Shown here piece after piece: positions 50,317 to 59,535 of a stretch of DNA of 64,000 nucleotides (position 1 is the stretch's first letter; the number at the start of each line of letters is the position of its first letter). The translations under genes and the position numbers were made by a program. Origin of the DNA: Bacteroidota bacterium (GTDB lineage: Bacteria > Bacteroidota > Bacteroidia > Cytophagales > Cyclobacteriaceae). The notes beneath the pieces were generated by a model that worked only from the letters and a program-made list of their open reading frames with translations, was not told the origin of the DNA and made no database searches. The stretch covers positions 62,001 to 126,000 of the forward strand of contig JAFDYV010000003.1 in assembly GCA_018267275.1 (NCBI GenBank), given 5' to 3'.

Positions 50317-53300
50317 TTATTTCACCACCTGCACCCACCCTCGGCAACTGGTAATTCCTTCGATAGTAGCTTCATAAAAATACACACCAGGCGCCACATC
50401 GCTGCCGGCCCAATCGTCCTTGTAGTTTTTGCTTTCGTAGACAAGAGATCCCCAGCGATTGTAAATCAACAAAGAAACATTGAGCGATTGCCTTGATTGG
50501 GCGTTGCCATATTGGATTTGAAATGTGTCATTCTTTCCATCAAGCAACGCGGGGGTGATGATGTTCGGGACTTTCAATGAGTCTATCTGAACCATTTCTT
50601 GCTTTTCATAGACACATGATTCCTTTCTTCCAATCAACTTAACGGTATACACACCACCCTTTTGATATCGGTGCACCAAATTCGGCATATCTGAAGTATT
50701 GCCATCACCTAAATCGAAAAATACATCTTCATTTGTATCAGCTTGATTGATTAAGCGCAACGATGGCATGTTGAAGCAAGAATAGTTAACACGCTCAACT
50801 GTGAACTTCAGATCAATACCCGGAACTACGCGCACATTCACGGTATCTTTTTTGACACACCCATTTACATCAGTAATTGTTACAAAGTAGCTTTCGGTAG
50901 CTTCCGGGTTAATGCTGGGAGTTGCTTGATTGGAGGTAAATGAATTTGATTTGCTTTTCCACTGATATGTGACGCCTCCACTGGCGACAAGCTGTGTACC
51001 GGCATCATAACACATCACCAAGTCTGGACCAGCAACACCCTGCACTGGATACACGTTAACATTGACTTTGGTAGAATCAGCTCCTGCACACGTGCCGGCA
51101 TCTCTCACCACCAATTTCACAGTATAAGTACCTGTTTGGGCATAGTTGTAACGAATCGCTGCAGTATCTGTTTTTTGTAGTTTTGCGCCATCACCAAACG
51201 ACCAAGTAAAGCGTTGTCCACCGATACTTCGGTTTTGAAAAATGATCGGATCTGGAAAGCAAATCTTAGTAAGTCCTGGCTGAGTGAGTTGAACATTATT
51301 GGTTTGGATTCTGGCTTTGAGCGTGGAGAGGTCAAGCTTGAAGGCAGCATTATTGCAGTTGTTGCTTCGGTTTACCCTGCTTACAGCCCCAGGTGTGGTA
51401 GGGAAATCTGATTTGGGCACTCCATTAAATGCCTGACAACCAGCGCAAACCGAATGGTACACAATACCTCCCTTATCGAACCGGCTGGTGCCACCGTCCA
51501 CATGCGTTAACGAAGTTGTTCCCCCTAAGTAAGTAGCATATAGTAATTGACTCGCATCGGCCGACAAAACGATAAAATAAAAATCATTACCACTTGTGGT
51601 TGTTTGTATTGCATCGGGCGTCACCGCCATGCCGTTCGTGTTGCTGGGCCAATATCCCAATACACCGTTCAATGCTCCGCCCCAGCCCGACATGAAAATA
51701 TTGTCACAATCGTTCACCAAAAAAGCAGTGGGAGAAATATTGGGAATCCCAACACCAGATCCGAACACTGTTGAAAACTCAAGTGTGGTCAACGAATTGT
51801 CAAATTTTTGCAAAAACTGGCCACTATTTGGATTATTATATTTACCGGCTGTGATAGGAAAGGCGCCTTGAGTTTGGCCATAGGCAAAAAGATTATTGTT
51901 TTTATCTAGATCGATAAAATAAACCTGATTGAATTGTGCGGTACCCGTTAGCGTACTATTCAAAATCATCGATCCATCGCCCTTGAGTTTTACAATCCAT
52001 CCATCGGCATCACCTGCCAATGTGGTTTGGTAACTACCCAATGTGGTTGGAAAGTTGGCACTGTTTGTACCACCACCTACAAACAGGTCTCCATGCGAGT
52101 CAACTTGAATAGCGTGAGAAGCATCTGCCAAAGAGCCACCAACGAAAGCAGACCATACAACTTGGCTTAGGTCGCTATTTAATTTCATTACTACTGCATC
52201 CGTTACTCCTCCATTGTAAGTAAGGCCGAAGGAGTTGAACACAGGAAAATCGGTCGAAGAAGTCACCGAGGATACAAAAACATTACCATTGACATCGGGT
52301 ATGATGTCTCCTCGCAATTCGTCCCCATAATTTCTCACCAGCGGGCTTGATCGAGGATTCATCCCGTCATTTTCGGCACCTCCGAAAAAACTACTGGCCA
52401 AAAGTTGGCTGCCCATTTTATTTAATTTGGCAACAAATAAATCAGACCCTAAGTCATAGTTAATCATATTAGTGACTTGAGTACCTCCGTTGTAAGTTCT
52501 ATCGAATGCCGCTGATGTTGTTGGGAAATTTGAAGAGGACGTAGTTCCTAGCACCCAAAGCTCCTCAGCATCATTGATGACCAGACTATGTGCGGACTCT
52601 GATTGGCTTCCGCCAAGGTAAGTTGCATACAACAATCGGGTTCCGGTTGAATCGTACTTCAAAATCCCCACGTCATACACCCCCTGTCCAGAAGTTTGAT
52701 AGGCTCCTGGTGTTGCAGGAAAGAAATCTCCAAAACGCAACGGAATTGTCACACCGGCAGAATACAATCGTCCATTTTCACCGGGTGTTGCTGTACTACC
52801 CCAATTGTCTGCGGTAGAGCCGGAGTAAGTGGAAAAAATTAGTAAAGGATCGATGATCAATTCGTAACAGGCATCATATCCGTCAGGAAGGCAATAGCTC
52901 ACACGGTTTCCCAAGAGTTCAAACTCACATTTTACTAATCGTTTTATTCCCTCAACCCACTGGTAGGCTACGGGTTTAAGTTCAACGATTTCGCCCAGCG
53001 CTGTATTCACATGCAAATTTCCATTTTCCAAATACAACCCATCGGCACCTCCATAGTCAATTACAATGTCAGCTGCATTTGCGCCTGGCATCAACTGCCA
53101 ATCGTACTTCATGTTTGTTCCTTCAGAATACACCTTCAAGGAAATTCCTGGATACACATCAGGGTAGACCATGCCAGTGTAGGCAGGCACCTCACCTGCC
53201 CACTTCTTTTCATTCGCACCCAAAAAGAAATTATAGTACTCCGACACCCGTCCGAAAGGTAAGGCCTCCGAATGCGTATTCGCGTTCACAAACTGGTAAT

Positions 53301-53577
53301 GCACCGAGTGCCCGTTGATTTGACTTGATGTGATGCACGCATCAACCTCTTGGCCTATGTGAGATTGGTAGTGCATTTGGTCAATTGCCCGATTGTCAAA
53401 AAAAGCAAAACCAAAACCCCCAGGCTTAACAAACATTTGCCCCCCAGGTAACTTGGCCATAAAATCAATGTGCGCAGGCCATTGATTTTTGTTTTGAACA
53501 AATTTCAAATCACCGAGCGGCTGCGCCACCAAAAACTGTGGCACGATCAAGCATACGAGCAAAAGGTAATCGCGCAT
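50317..53577 (-). CDS. Large SBBP/PKD-repeat protein with T9SS type B sorting domain
   Basis: The 1086-residue protein has a signal peptide (MRDYLLLVCLIVPQFLVAQ) and an N-terminal module with KFVQNKNQWPAHIDFMAKLP (DUF7948-like). Multiple SBBP beta-propeller repeats follow (about residues 250-750), for example LYATYLGGSQSESAHSLVI, VVWSAFVGGSLADASHAIQV and LLYATYLGGTTSLTHVDGG. Next comes a PKD domain (TWSFGDGAKLQ, YAQTGTYTVKLVV) and a second PKD-like module (FFDLGDGNTSD). The end is a type B (gliding-motility-type) sorting domain with VPNIITPALLDGKND, NRWGSLVYESKNYKDDW and GVYFYEATIEG. It is exported by T9SS, probably as an adhesin or surface sensor (inference). A -7-like box lies 4 nt before the start. 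Confidence 0.92.
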   Translation of the reverse strand: MRDYLLLVCLIVPQFLVAQPLGDLKFVQNKNQWPAHIDFMAKLPGGQMFVKPGGFGFAFFDNRAIDQMHYQSHIGQEVDACITSSQINGHSVHYQFVNANTHSEALPFGRVSEYYNFFLGANEKKWAGEVPAYTGMVYPDVYPGISLKVYSEGTNMKYDWQLMPGANAADIVIDYGGADGLYLENGNLHVNTALGEIVELKPVAYQWVEGIKRLVKCEFELLGNRVSYCLPDGYDACYELIIDPLLIFSTYSGSTADNWGSTATPGENGRLYSAGVTIPLRFGDFFPATPGAYQTSGQGVYDVGILKYDSTGTRLLYATYLGGSQSESAHSLVINDAEELWVLGTTSSSNFPTTSAAFDRTYNGGTQVTNMINYDLGSDLFVAKLNKMGSQLLASSFFGGAENDGMNPRSSPLVRNYGDELRGDIIPDVNGNVFVSSVTSSTDFPVFNSFGLTYNGGVTDAVVMKLNSDLSQVVWSAFVGGSLADASHAIQVDSHGDLFVGGGTNSANFPTTLGSYQTTLAGDADGWIVKLKGDGSMILNSTLTGTAQFNQVYFIDLDKNNNLFAYGQTQGAFPITAGKYNNPNSGQFLQKFDNSLTTLEFSTVFGSGVGIPNISPTAFLVNDCDNIFMSGWGGALNGVLGYWPSNTNGMAVTPDAIQTTTSGNDFYFIVLSADASQLLYATYLGGTTSLTHVDGGTSRFDKGGIVYHSVCAGCQAFNGVPKSDFPTTPGAVSRVNRSNNCNNAAFKLDLSTLKARIQTNNVQLTQPGLTKICFPDPIIFQNRSIGGQRFTWSFGDGAKLQKTDTAAIRYNYAQTGTYTVKLVVRDAGTCAGADSTKVNVNVYPVQGVAGPDLVMCYDAGTQLVASGGVTYQWKSKSNSFTSNQATPSINPEATESYFVTITDVNGCVKKDTVNVRVVPGIDLKFTVERVNYSCFNMPSLRLINQADTNEDVFFDLGDGNTSDMPNLVHRYQKGGVYTVKLIGRKESCVYEKQEMVQIDSLKVPNIITPALLDGKNDTFQIQYGNAQSRQSLNVSLLIYNRWGSLVYESKNYKDDWAGSDVAPGVYFYEATIEGITSCRGWVQVVK

Positions 53578-53686
53578 CTTCGAAAGTTACCTTAAGCGCA
53601 AATTCTTCGCAAATGTTTTAACAAGTCAGCAAGCGACTTAACAATAAACTCTGGCAGAACAAGTGATGAACAACGCTGTTTTTCAC

Positions 53687-53694
53687 TACTTTTG
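53687..53694 (+). promoter_or_regulatory. -7 element of lpxH, leaderless geometry
   Basis: TACTTTTG, an exact TAnnTTTG match, ends 5 nt before the lpxH ATG at 53700. Confidence 0.6.
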
Positions 53695-53699
53695 AATCC

Positions 53700-54467
53700 A
53701 TGGAAATCGATTTGCCACCCCATCAAAAAATATATTTTGCGTCTGATTTTCATTTGGGGGTACCGCACGCTGAAGCCAGCTTAGCGCGCGAGCGCAGAAT
53801 CATTCGATGGCTAGACAGCATTAAAAACGATGCCCACATCATTTTCCTGATGGGCGACATCTTTGACTTTTGGTTTGAGTACAAGCATGCCATCCCAAAA
53901 GGCTTTATCCGATTTCAGGGCAAGCTGGCAGAACTACGAGATGCGGGTGTGCCCATTTACTTTTTTACCGGCAATCACGATATGTGGATGTTCGAATATT
54001 TTACGAAAGAATTAAACATAGAAATTTTGAGAAAACCACTATCAGTTTCAATCAATGGAAAAAAGTTGCTCATAGGCCATGGCGATGGATTAGGACCCGG
54101 GGATAATTTATACAAACTTCAAAAAAGGTTTTTCGATAGTAAGATCTGCCAGTGGTTGTTTGCCAGAATTCACCCCAACTTGGGAATTGGCATTGCGCAG
54201 TATTGGAGCAAGAAAAGCCGTATTGCTAATACCAAACGTGAGGAGAAGTTTCTTGGAGAAGAAAAAGAATATCTGTTAACCTATTGCAAAGAGCAGGAGA
54301 AAGTAAACCATCATGATTTTTATATTTTCGGCCATCGGCATTTGCCGCTTGACTTAATGGTGGCTGAAAATAGCAGATACATAAATTTAGGCGAGTGGGT
54401 ACACTTCGATACCTATGCTACATTTGCCAGTGGTAATGTGGAGTTGAAGAAGTTTGAGGGGAAATGA
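53700..54467 (+). CDS. lpxH: UDP-2,3-diacylglucosamine diphosphatase
   Basis: The 255-residue metallophosphoesterase has IYFASDFHLG, MGDIFDFWFEYKHAIPKGF, FTGNHDMWMFEYFTKEL, IGHGDGLGPGDNLYKLQKRF and IFGHRHLPLDL, the LpxH arrangement. It makes lipid X (2,3-diacylglucosamine-1-phosphate) in lipid A synthesis at the inner membrane. The next gene overlaps its stop by 4 nt (ATGA). The LpxL-like gene at 39.5 kb serves the same pathway. Confidence 0.95.
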   Translation: MEIDLPPHQKIYFASDFHLGVPHAEASLARERRIIRWLDSIKNDAHIIFLMGDIFDFWFEYKHAIPKGFIRFQGKLAELRDAGVPIYFFTGNHDMWMFEYFTKELNIEILRKPLSVSINGKKLLIGHGDGLGPGDNLYKLQKRFFDSKICQWLFARIHPNLGIGIAQYWSKKSRIANTKREEKFLGEEKEYLLTYCKEQEKVNHHDFYIFGHRHLPLDLMVAENSRYINLGEWVHFDTYATFASGNVELKKFEGK

Positions 54468-55339
54468 AACCAGTATCGTCTTTATTTTGGAGATTGAGTC
54501 GACCGATCACCATGAGCGGTCAAAAGGCTATAGTGAGCATTATCTTTACAGCTTCCATCATCACACTTTCCAATCACAACTTCTGCTTTGCTCAGACACC
54601 CATCAAAAAAATAAAAGAGTTTAATGCTGGCGAAATCAAAGCCGCGACCGTTGACCGCCTCGGGAATTTCTTTCTGGTCCTAAAAAAAGGACGCGTACAA
54701 AAGTACGATGCCAACTGCAAATTGGTGGCTTCTGCCAAAATGCAGCCCGACTTACTGGAGCCGTGGTTTCATCCGGGCATTTTTTCATTTAGCCGATCGC
54801 AGAAAAAAATCATACGTTATGGGCGACATTTTGAAAATCCGGTGTCAACGGAACTTGATGCATCTTGGGCTATTGAACCGTACTTAGTAACTGTTCGTGC
54901 CGATAACCACATTTGGATTCTAGACAAGGCCGATGCCTCGCTCAAACACATCAATCCAATAACGGGTGCCACTGTATCAGAGTTTTCTATTGACACAACG
55001 CAATTTTTAACACGCCCAAACTTCACGCACATTCGAGAGTACCAAAATATGTTATTTGTATTAGACCAAAACTCGGGCATTTTGATTTTCAGCATTTTTG
55101 GCAAGCAAGTGGAGCTTATCAAAAAAGCGGGTATTCGTAACTTCAATTTTGTGGGCGAAGAACTGTACTATGCAAGCGGAAATACCATTCAGTTTTTCGA
55201 CTTGACCACCGAAATTACACGCGAAGTAAAAGTGGAAGGGAGCAATCAATTCGCACTGGTAACAGATGAACGAATTATTTTAATTGACGATAAAAACCGC
55301 GTGCGTGTTTGGGAGACACCCATTGCAAAGATTGATTAA
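54464..55339 (+). CDS. Secreted or membrane-anchored beta-propeller-like protein
   Basis: The 291-residue protein has an N-terminal hydrophobic segment (AIVSIIFTASIITLSNHNFC), probably a signal peptide with an extended n-region. Repeated short strands follow: DRLGNFFLVLKKGRVQKYD, ADNHIWILDKADASLKHIN and YQNMLFVLDQNSGILIFSIF, the last ending near ILIDDKNRVRVWETP. The spacing of about 40 residues fits a six-bladed propeller. It overlaps lpxH by 4 nt (ATGA), so it is translationally coupled to it. No known family was recognised; a lipid A role is not claimed. Confidence 0.72.
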   Translation: MKPVSSLFWRLSRPITMSGQKAIVSIIFTASIITLSNHNFCFAQTPIKKIKEFNAGEIKAATVDRLGNFFLVLKKGRVQKYDANCKLVASAKMQPDLLEPWFHPGIFSFSRSQKKIIRYGRHFENPVSTELDASWAIEPYLVTVRADNHIWILDKADASLKHINPITGATVSEFSIDTTQFLTRPNFTHIREYQNMLFVLDQNSGILIFSIFGKQVELIKKAGIRNFNFVGEELYYASGNTIQFFDLTTEITREVKVEGSNQFALVTDERIILIDDKNRVRVWETPIAKID

Positions 55340-55410
55340 CAGAAAATAATGTTTGAATAGCGGCCGACAGCTTTGATCTTAGTGTTTAGTCCATTAACAA
55401 CAACGCCTCG

Positions 55411-57252
55411 TTACCGCTTCGCTCGCTTCACCAGCTCTTTGCGAGAAATAGACAATAGCCTGCCAATGGGTTTTCCGTTAAAATAGGTCATTACCCTCAA
55501 ATCCATCTCGTTGCCATCAGGAATGACAAATGGTGCCGCATACCGACTAGATTTTTTCGTAGGGAATGTATTATCGTAAGTGTAATATAATTCTGCGTCC
55601 GGATAGTCACACCTCAAGAACGCTTTTAAGCTATTTCCATCCATCCTTGTTTCGATAAAAGGGTCGTACAATGATTTGCAAACAGGAATTTCCTCATGAT
55701 CGAACCAGTTAAAATGCTGATCTAATTTCTTTGTAAACCACGGCCAATTTTTTTTTGACTCGCCACTCCAAAGTGCCTCGGCTGTTGCCAATGCGCGGGG
55801 GTAGGTCATATAAAAAGCATGTTCCAGCGTAGGCACTTGTTCTGTCCATAAGTTGGCCTGTCCGCCCATCACCAACTTGGCGTCAATGCCTGCGGGAAGT
55901 GGATTGAATTCATAAGCAGTTTTCAGCGTGAGATCGCTATAGATCGGAAATTCGAGGGTGTGATCTCCTTGTGTATAGTCAAGGTAGCAATACCTTGTGG
56001 GCGTCATCACCACCTTGTGTCCTTTTTTTGCTGCTTCCAAGCCGCCTTCAAATCCCCGCCAACTCATCACCGCTGCTCCTTCCGCCAATCCCCCATAAAG
56101 AATTTCGTCCCACCCTATCATTTTCTTGTTCTTTGACGAAACTATTTTTTCTACACGCTTCATAAAATACGACTGTAGCTCCAGAGAATTAGTAAGGCCT
56201 TTCTCTTTCATCAATCGTTTACAGCCTGGGTCTTTCTCCCAATACCCGTGGTAGGCCTCATCGCCACCCACGTGGAGGTACTCACCCGGAAAAAGCATCG
56301 CCACCTCACCAAGAATTTTGTCTAACACTTCATAGACTTTCTCGTCAGCCGGATTCAGCGTGTTTTCAATCAACATCTTAAAAGTGCCATTGCCATACCA
56401 TTCCGAAAACTTAAACCCACAGCTCACTTGCTTCGGTTCTTTTCTGGTGCTCAACTCAGGAAACGCGGCTAACAATGCCATGCTATGGCCGGGCACATCA
56501 ATTTCTGGAATGATGGTAATGTGTTGTTTGGCGGCATAAGCCACAAGGTCTTTGATTTGTTCTTGCGTGTAAAACCCTCCATATGTTTTGGGTTCGTCCA
56601 TGGCAGGCATGGACCGGGTACCAAACTTTCCGTAGCGAACGGCACGCATCGAACCTTTTTGAGTTAGTGCTGGCAAACTCTTGATCTCAATGCGCCAGCC
56701 CTCATCATCGGTTAAGTGCCAGTGCAAGGTGTTGAATTTGTACTGCGCCATTACATCAATGTACTTCTTTACCTCATCTGCCGTGAAAAAATGGCGGCTC
56801 ACGTCTAGCATAATGCCCCTCCAGCCAAACTGGGGCGAATCGGCAATCTCAAATGACCTGAGAGAAAAACCGGCTCCCGGTTGCGGTGGCAAAACTTGCA
56901 ACAGTGTTTGAATACCACGAAATACGCCAACATTGGAGCCTTTAATCTCCAAAGTATTGCCGTTTAATTTAATCTGGTATGCTTCAGGATTTTCAAACGC
57001 CCCCACGTCCATTTTAATATTCAGACGGTTATCGGCCAGGACATCGCGAAGCAAATATCCGCGCTTGGTTAATGTATTCTTTAAAAACTCCGCCTCATTC
57101 AGCAACTCGGGCTTAGCAGAAACAACTACTTCATTCGAATACTCACGCACTTCGTTTCCATACACTAAGCTTTGCGGCTCGGGTATGATAGTCAACTGCG
57201 CGTTTGCACCGATCGACAGTGCCAGCAGCAAGGTGAAAGAAAAATACTTCAT
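55411..57252 (-). CDS. Beta-N-acetylhexosaminidase, GH20
   Basis: The 613-residue secreted protein (signal MKYFSFTLLLALSIGANA) has an N-terminal GH20b domain (LTIIPEPQSLVYG) and the catalytic GH20 barrel with FNTLHWHLTDDEGWRIEIKS. The active-site pair Asp331-Glu332 lies in HVGGDEAYHGYW. A small C-terminal Fn3-like module (VCKSLYDPFIETRMDG to ISRKELVKRAKR) follows. It removes terminal GlcNAc or GalNAc from chitin-like or glycoprotein sugars. Carbohydrate-use genes (SusC/D) are absent nearby, so it is a stand-alone enzyme. A DoxX-like gene lies 38 nt upstream on the same strand. Confidence 0.94.
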   Translation of the reverse strand: MKYFSFTLLLALSIGANAQLTIIPEPQSLVYGNEVREYSNEVVVSAKPELLNEAEFLKNTLTKRGYLLRDVLADNRLNIKMDVGAFENPEAYQIKLNGNTLEIKGSNVGVFRGIQTLLQVLPPQPGAGFSLRSFEIADSPQFGWRGIMLDVSRHFFTADEVKKYIDVMAQYKFNTLHWHLTDDEGWRIEIKSLPALTQKGSMRAVRYGKFGTRSMPAMDEPKTYGGFYTQEQIKDLVAYAAKQHITIIPEIDVPGHSMALLAAFPELSTRKEPKQVSCGFKFSEWYGNGTFKMLIENTLNPADEKVYEVLDKILGEVAMLFPGEYLHVGGDEAYHGYWEKDPGCKRLMKEKGLTNSLELQSYFMKRVEKIVSSKNKKMIGWDEILYGGLAEGAAVMSWRGFEGGLEAAKKGHKVVMTPTRYCYLDYTQGDHTLEFPIYSDLTLKTAYEFNPLPAGIDAKLVMGGQANLWTEQVPTLEHAFYMTYPRALATAEALWSGESKKNWPWFTKKLDQHFNWFDHEEIPVCKSLYDPFIETRMDGNSLKAFLRCDYPDAELYYTYDNTFPTKKSSRYAAPFVIPDGNEMDLRVMTYFNGKPIGRLLSISRKELVKRAKR

Positions 57253-57290
57253 ATAAATGCTGAAAAGATTAAAAGAAAAAAATTATTAAG

Positions 57291-57668
57291 CTAAGGTTTT
57301 ACGGCTGTGAAATATGCCCAGTACATTAATAGCGGTTGAAAAACGACCAACCTTATGATGCTGATGATTGGCGTTACCGTAAAGCCAAATATCGGAAAGT
57401 TGCCTTTTTGAATCATGTAAATGTGTGATGGAATAAAAGCCAGCAACATGGCAATGATGGCATAACCGGCAAACATGCGAGTGACCGGGAGAATCAATAA
57501 TATCGCGCAAACCACTTCTGCCATACCTGCAGCAATGTTCAGTGGTACAGCATACAATTTTAAATAAGGCGGAAAAAGACCGTAGTATGCTTTGGGGTTA
57601 ACAAAATGGTATATGCCCGCAAACATATAGAACCCGACCATTGCATACAGTAAACTTGTTTTTAGCAT
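57291..57668 (-). CDS. DoxX-like four-helix membrane protein
   Basis: The 125-residue protein has four hydrophobic helices (LLYAMVGFYMFAGIYHFV, VPLNIAAGMAEVVCAILLIL, RMFAGYAIIAMLLAFIPSHI and RLVVFQPLLMYWAYFTAV) with a GxxHF motif, as in the DoxX/DoxD-like family. The function is unclear in the family. It lies 38 nt upstream of the hexosaminidase gene and may share its transcript. Confidence 0.82.
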   Translation of the reverse strand: MLKTSLLYAMVGFYMFAGIYHFVNPKAYYGLFPPYLKLYAVPLNIAAGMAEVVCAILLILPVTRMFAGYAIIAMLLAFIPSHIYMIQKGNFPIFGFTVTPIISIIRLVVFQPLLMYWAYFTAVKP

Positions 57669-57880
57669 ATGGCAAATCTACAAAATGCAAATCAGCCAGT
57701 TTTGACTTTATCAAAATGACGCTCTGCTGATACTAAAAGTCATTACAAAAAGTCGCAGCTGTTAGTAAAAGATAAAATGGTTTGAAAACGCGAAGTGTTT
57801 GTAACAACAAAACCATTTGCAACACTTAAACTCGTTTACGAAGCACGCACCCGCGTGAGCGATTGAGTGCATGCTTGAGC

Positions 57881-57923
57881 CCAGCCCTTGCTGCGCTTCG
57901 GCTAGCGGGCCGAAAAAGGCTGG
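57881..57923. repeat. GC-rich hairpin
   Basis: CCAGCC (57881-57886) pairs with GGCTGG (57918-57923), and inside it TTCGGC (57897-57902) pairs with GCCGAA (57909-57914). Confidence 0.6.
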
Positions 57924-57951
57924 CGAGTAGCGAAAGCGCGACCTGAGCTTG

Positions 57952-57998
57952 AGTGGTGGCACGACTCCCCGCTTCCGTCTACAAGTCGTGCCACCACT
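57952..57998. repeat. 15-nt perfect inverted repeat
   Basis: AGTGGTGGCACGACT (57952-57966) and AGTCGTGCCACCACT (57984-57998) are exactly complementary with a 17-nt loop. No U-tract follows, so it is not a classic terminator. Confidence 0.75.
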
Positions 57999-58170
57999 AG
58001 CAAGCGAGGGAAACGCCAAAGCCCAAAACAAAGTTATGCGTTTCCATCTCTGTTCATTTTTGAACATCTTTGTACGGAAGAGAACGAAAGCCAGGGCAAA
58101 AACTGCATTTTCGGACAGTATTGGCAATGGCACAGTTTTTCCTATTAAGCGACACTTAAACCTAAACTAC

Positions 58171-59535
58171 GTGAACGAAGGCGGCAAAATTTTGATGGTG
58201 GATGATGACGAGGACGTGCTGTTGGCAGCGAAAATGCTCCTCAAGAAGAACAATCACCAAGTGATTATTGAAAAGAACCCAAACAAGATTCCTTTTCTGC
58301 TCAACAACGATACTTACGATGTGATTTTGCTGGACATGAATTTTAGCAAAGACACTACGAGCGGCAAAGAGGGTTTTGAATGGCTAAAAGTAATTAAAGA
58401 GCGCGAACCCCAAGCGGTGGTCATCATGATTACGGCTTTTGGCGATGTGGAGATGGCAGTGCGCGCATTGAAAGAAGGCGCCACTGATTTTGTGCTAAAG
58501 CCTTGGCAAAATGAAAAACTGATTGCGACTATCTCTACAGCCATTCGCTTGAAGAAGTCATACAACGAAGTGGATAAGTTGCGCAAAGCCAAAGAAATGC
58601 TGGAAGAACAAATCAGCCAACCTTTTCGCGACATCATTGGCAGTAGCGCGGCCATCAAAGAAACATTTGCGTTGATCGACAAAGTAGCAAAGACAGATGC
58701 CAACATTTTGATTTTAGGAGAAAATGGAACGGGCAAAGAGTTGGTGGCCCGAGCTATCCATCAGAAGTCTTTGCGCAAAGATGCGTCATTTGTTTCTGTG
58801 GACATGGGTGCGATAACAGAGACTCTTTTTGAAAGCGAGTTGTTTGGCCATAAAAAAGGCTCATTCACCGATGCGCGCGAAGATCGCGCGGGGCGTTTTG
58901 AGTTGGCCAATGGCGGTACACTTTTCTTAGACGAGATTGGAAACCTGAGCATGGCGTTGCAAAGCAAGTTACTCACGGCACTCCAATCACGCCAAGTAAC
59001 ACGCATTGGTGCAAACCAGCCGATGGAAGTAGACATCCGTTTGATTTGCGCCACCAACATGCCGTTGCATCAGATGGTAAAGGAAGGCAGATTCCGCCAA
59101 GACTTGTTGTATCGGATCAATACAGTGGAAATCAACATACCGCCTTTGTGCGAACGCATTGACGACATTCCTTTGTTGGCCAACCACTTTTTGAACTACT
59201 ACTCAAAGAAGTACCGCAAAGAAGTACTATCGATCACACCCGAGGCGATGAACAAGTTGAAAAAATATGCTTGGCCCGGCAACGTGCGAGAGTTGCAGCA
59301 TGCCATTGAGCGCGCCTTGATTATGGCCGACTCTGCCACGCTGCAAGAGAGCGATTTTCTTTTCAGTCGAAAAGGGAGTGAGCCTGTAAACGACAGCTTG
59401 AATCTAGATGAAGTAGAAAAATCTGCGGTAACGAAAGCAATTCAGTTGCATAACGGTAACATATCGAAGGCAGCTGAAGAGTTGGGCCTGACACGCGCAT
59501 CTCTCTACCGCAGGATGGAGAAATATGGAATTTAA
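58171..59535 (+). CDS. Sigma-54-dependent response regulator, NtrC family
   Basis: The 454-residue protein has a receiver domain (ILMVDDDEDVLLAAKMLLKK, phospho-acceptor Asp55 in VILLDMNF, TAFGDVEMAVRALKEGATDF). An AAA+ domain follows (Walker A GENGTGKE 183-190, sigma-54 contact loop GSFTDA 230-235, Walker B LFLDEIG 251-257). A Fis-type HTH closes it (NISKAAEELGLTRASLYRRM). It activates sigma-54 promoters on phosphorylation. The GAFTGA loop is changed at two positions, as seen in many Bacteroidota relatives. The GTG at 58171 is the chosen start; 74 codons upstream fall in structured noncoding DNA. It overlaps the kinase gene by 11 nt. Confidence 0.92.
   Translation: MNEGGKILMVDDDEDVLLAAKMLLKKNNHQVIIEKNPNKIPFLLNNDTYDVILLDMNFSKDTTSGKEGFEWLKVIKEREPQAVVIMITAFGDVEMAVRALKEGATDFVLKPWQNEKLIATISTAIRLKKSYNEVDKLRKAKEMLEEQISQPFRDIIGSSAAIKETFALIDKVAKTDANILILGENGTGKELVARAIHQKSLRKDASFVSVDMGAITETLFESELFGHKKGSFTDAREDRAGRFELANGGTLFLDEIGNLSMALQSKLLTALQSRQVTRIGANQPMEVDIRLICATNMPLHQMVKEGRFRQDLLYRINTVEINIPPLCERIDDIPLLANHFLNYYSKKYRKEVLSITPEAMNKLKKYAWPGNVRELQHAIERALIMADSATLQESDFLFSRKGSEPVNDSLNLDEVEKSAVTKAIQLHNGNISKAAEELGLTRASLYRRMEKYGI

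Larger units (their letters stand above)
57669..58170. other. Structured noncoding region before the two-component operon
   Basis: The 502-nt gap has no supported gene but several strong inverted repeats: AAGTGTT/AACACTT (about 57794-57828), CCAGCC/GGCTGG with an inner TTCGGC/GCCGAA (57881-57923), and a 15-nt perfect pair at 57952-57998. GC content is high in the middle. It may be a MITE-like or structured RNA element. The regulator frame can be extended into it, but no family similarity exists there. Confidence 0.55.

Noticed and set aside
57949..58170. N-terminal extension of the NtrC-type regulator
   Set aside because: The frame is open, but it runs through a 15-nt perfect inverted repeat and has no receiver-family similarity; the GTG at 58171 fits the domain start.
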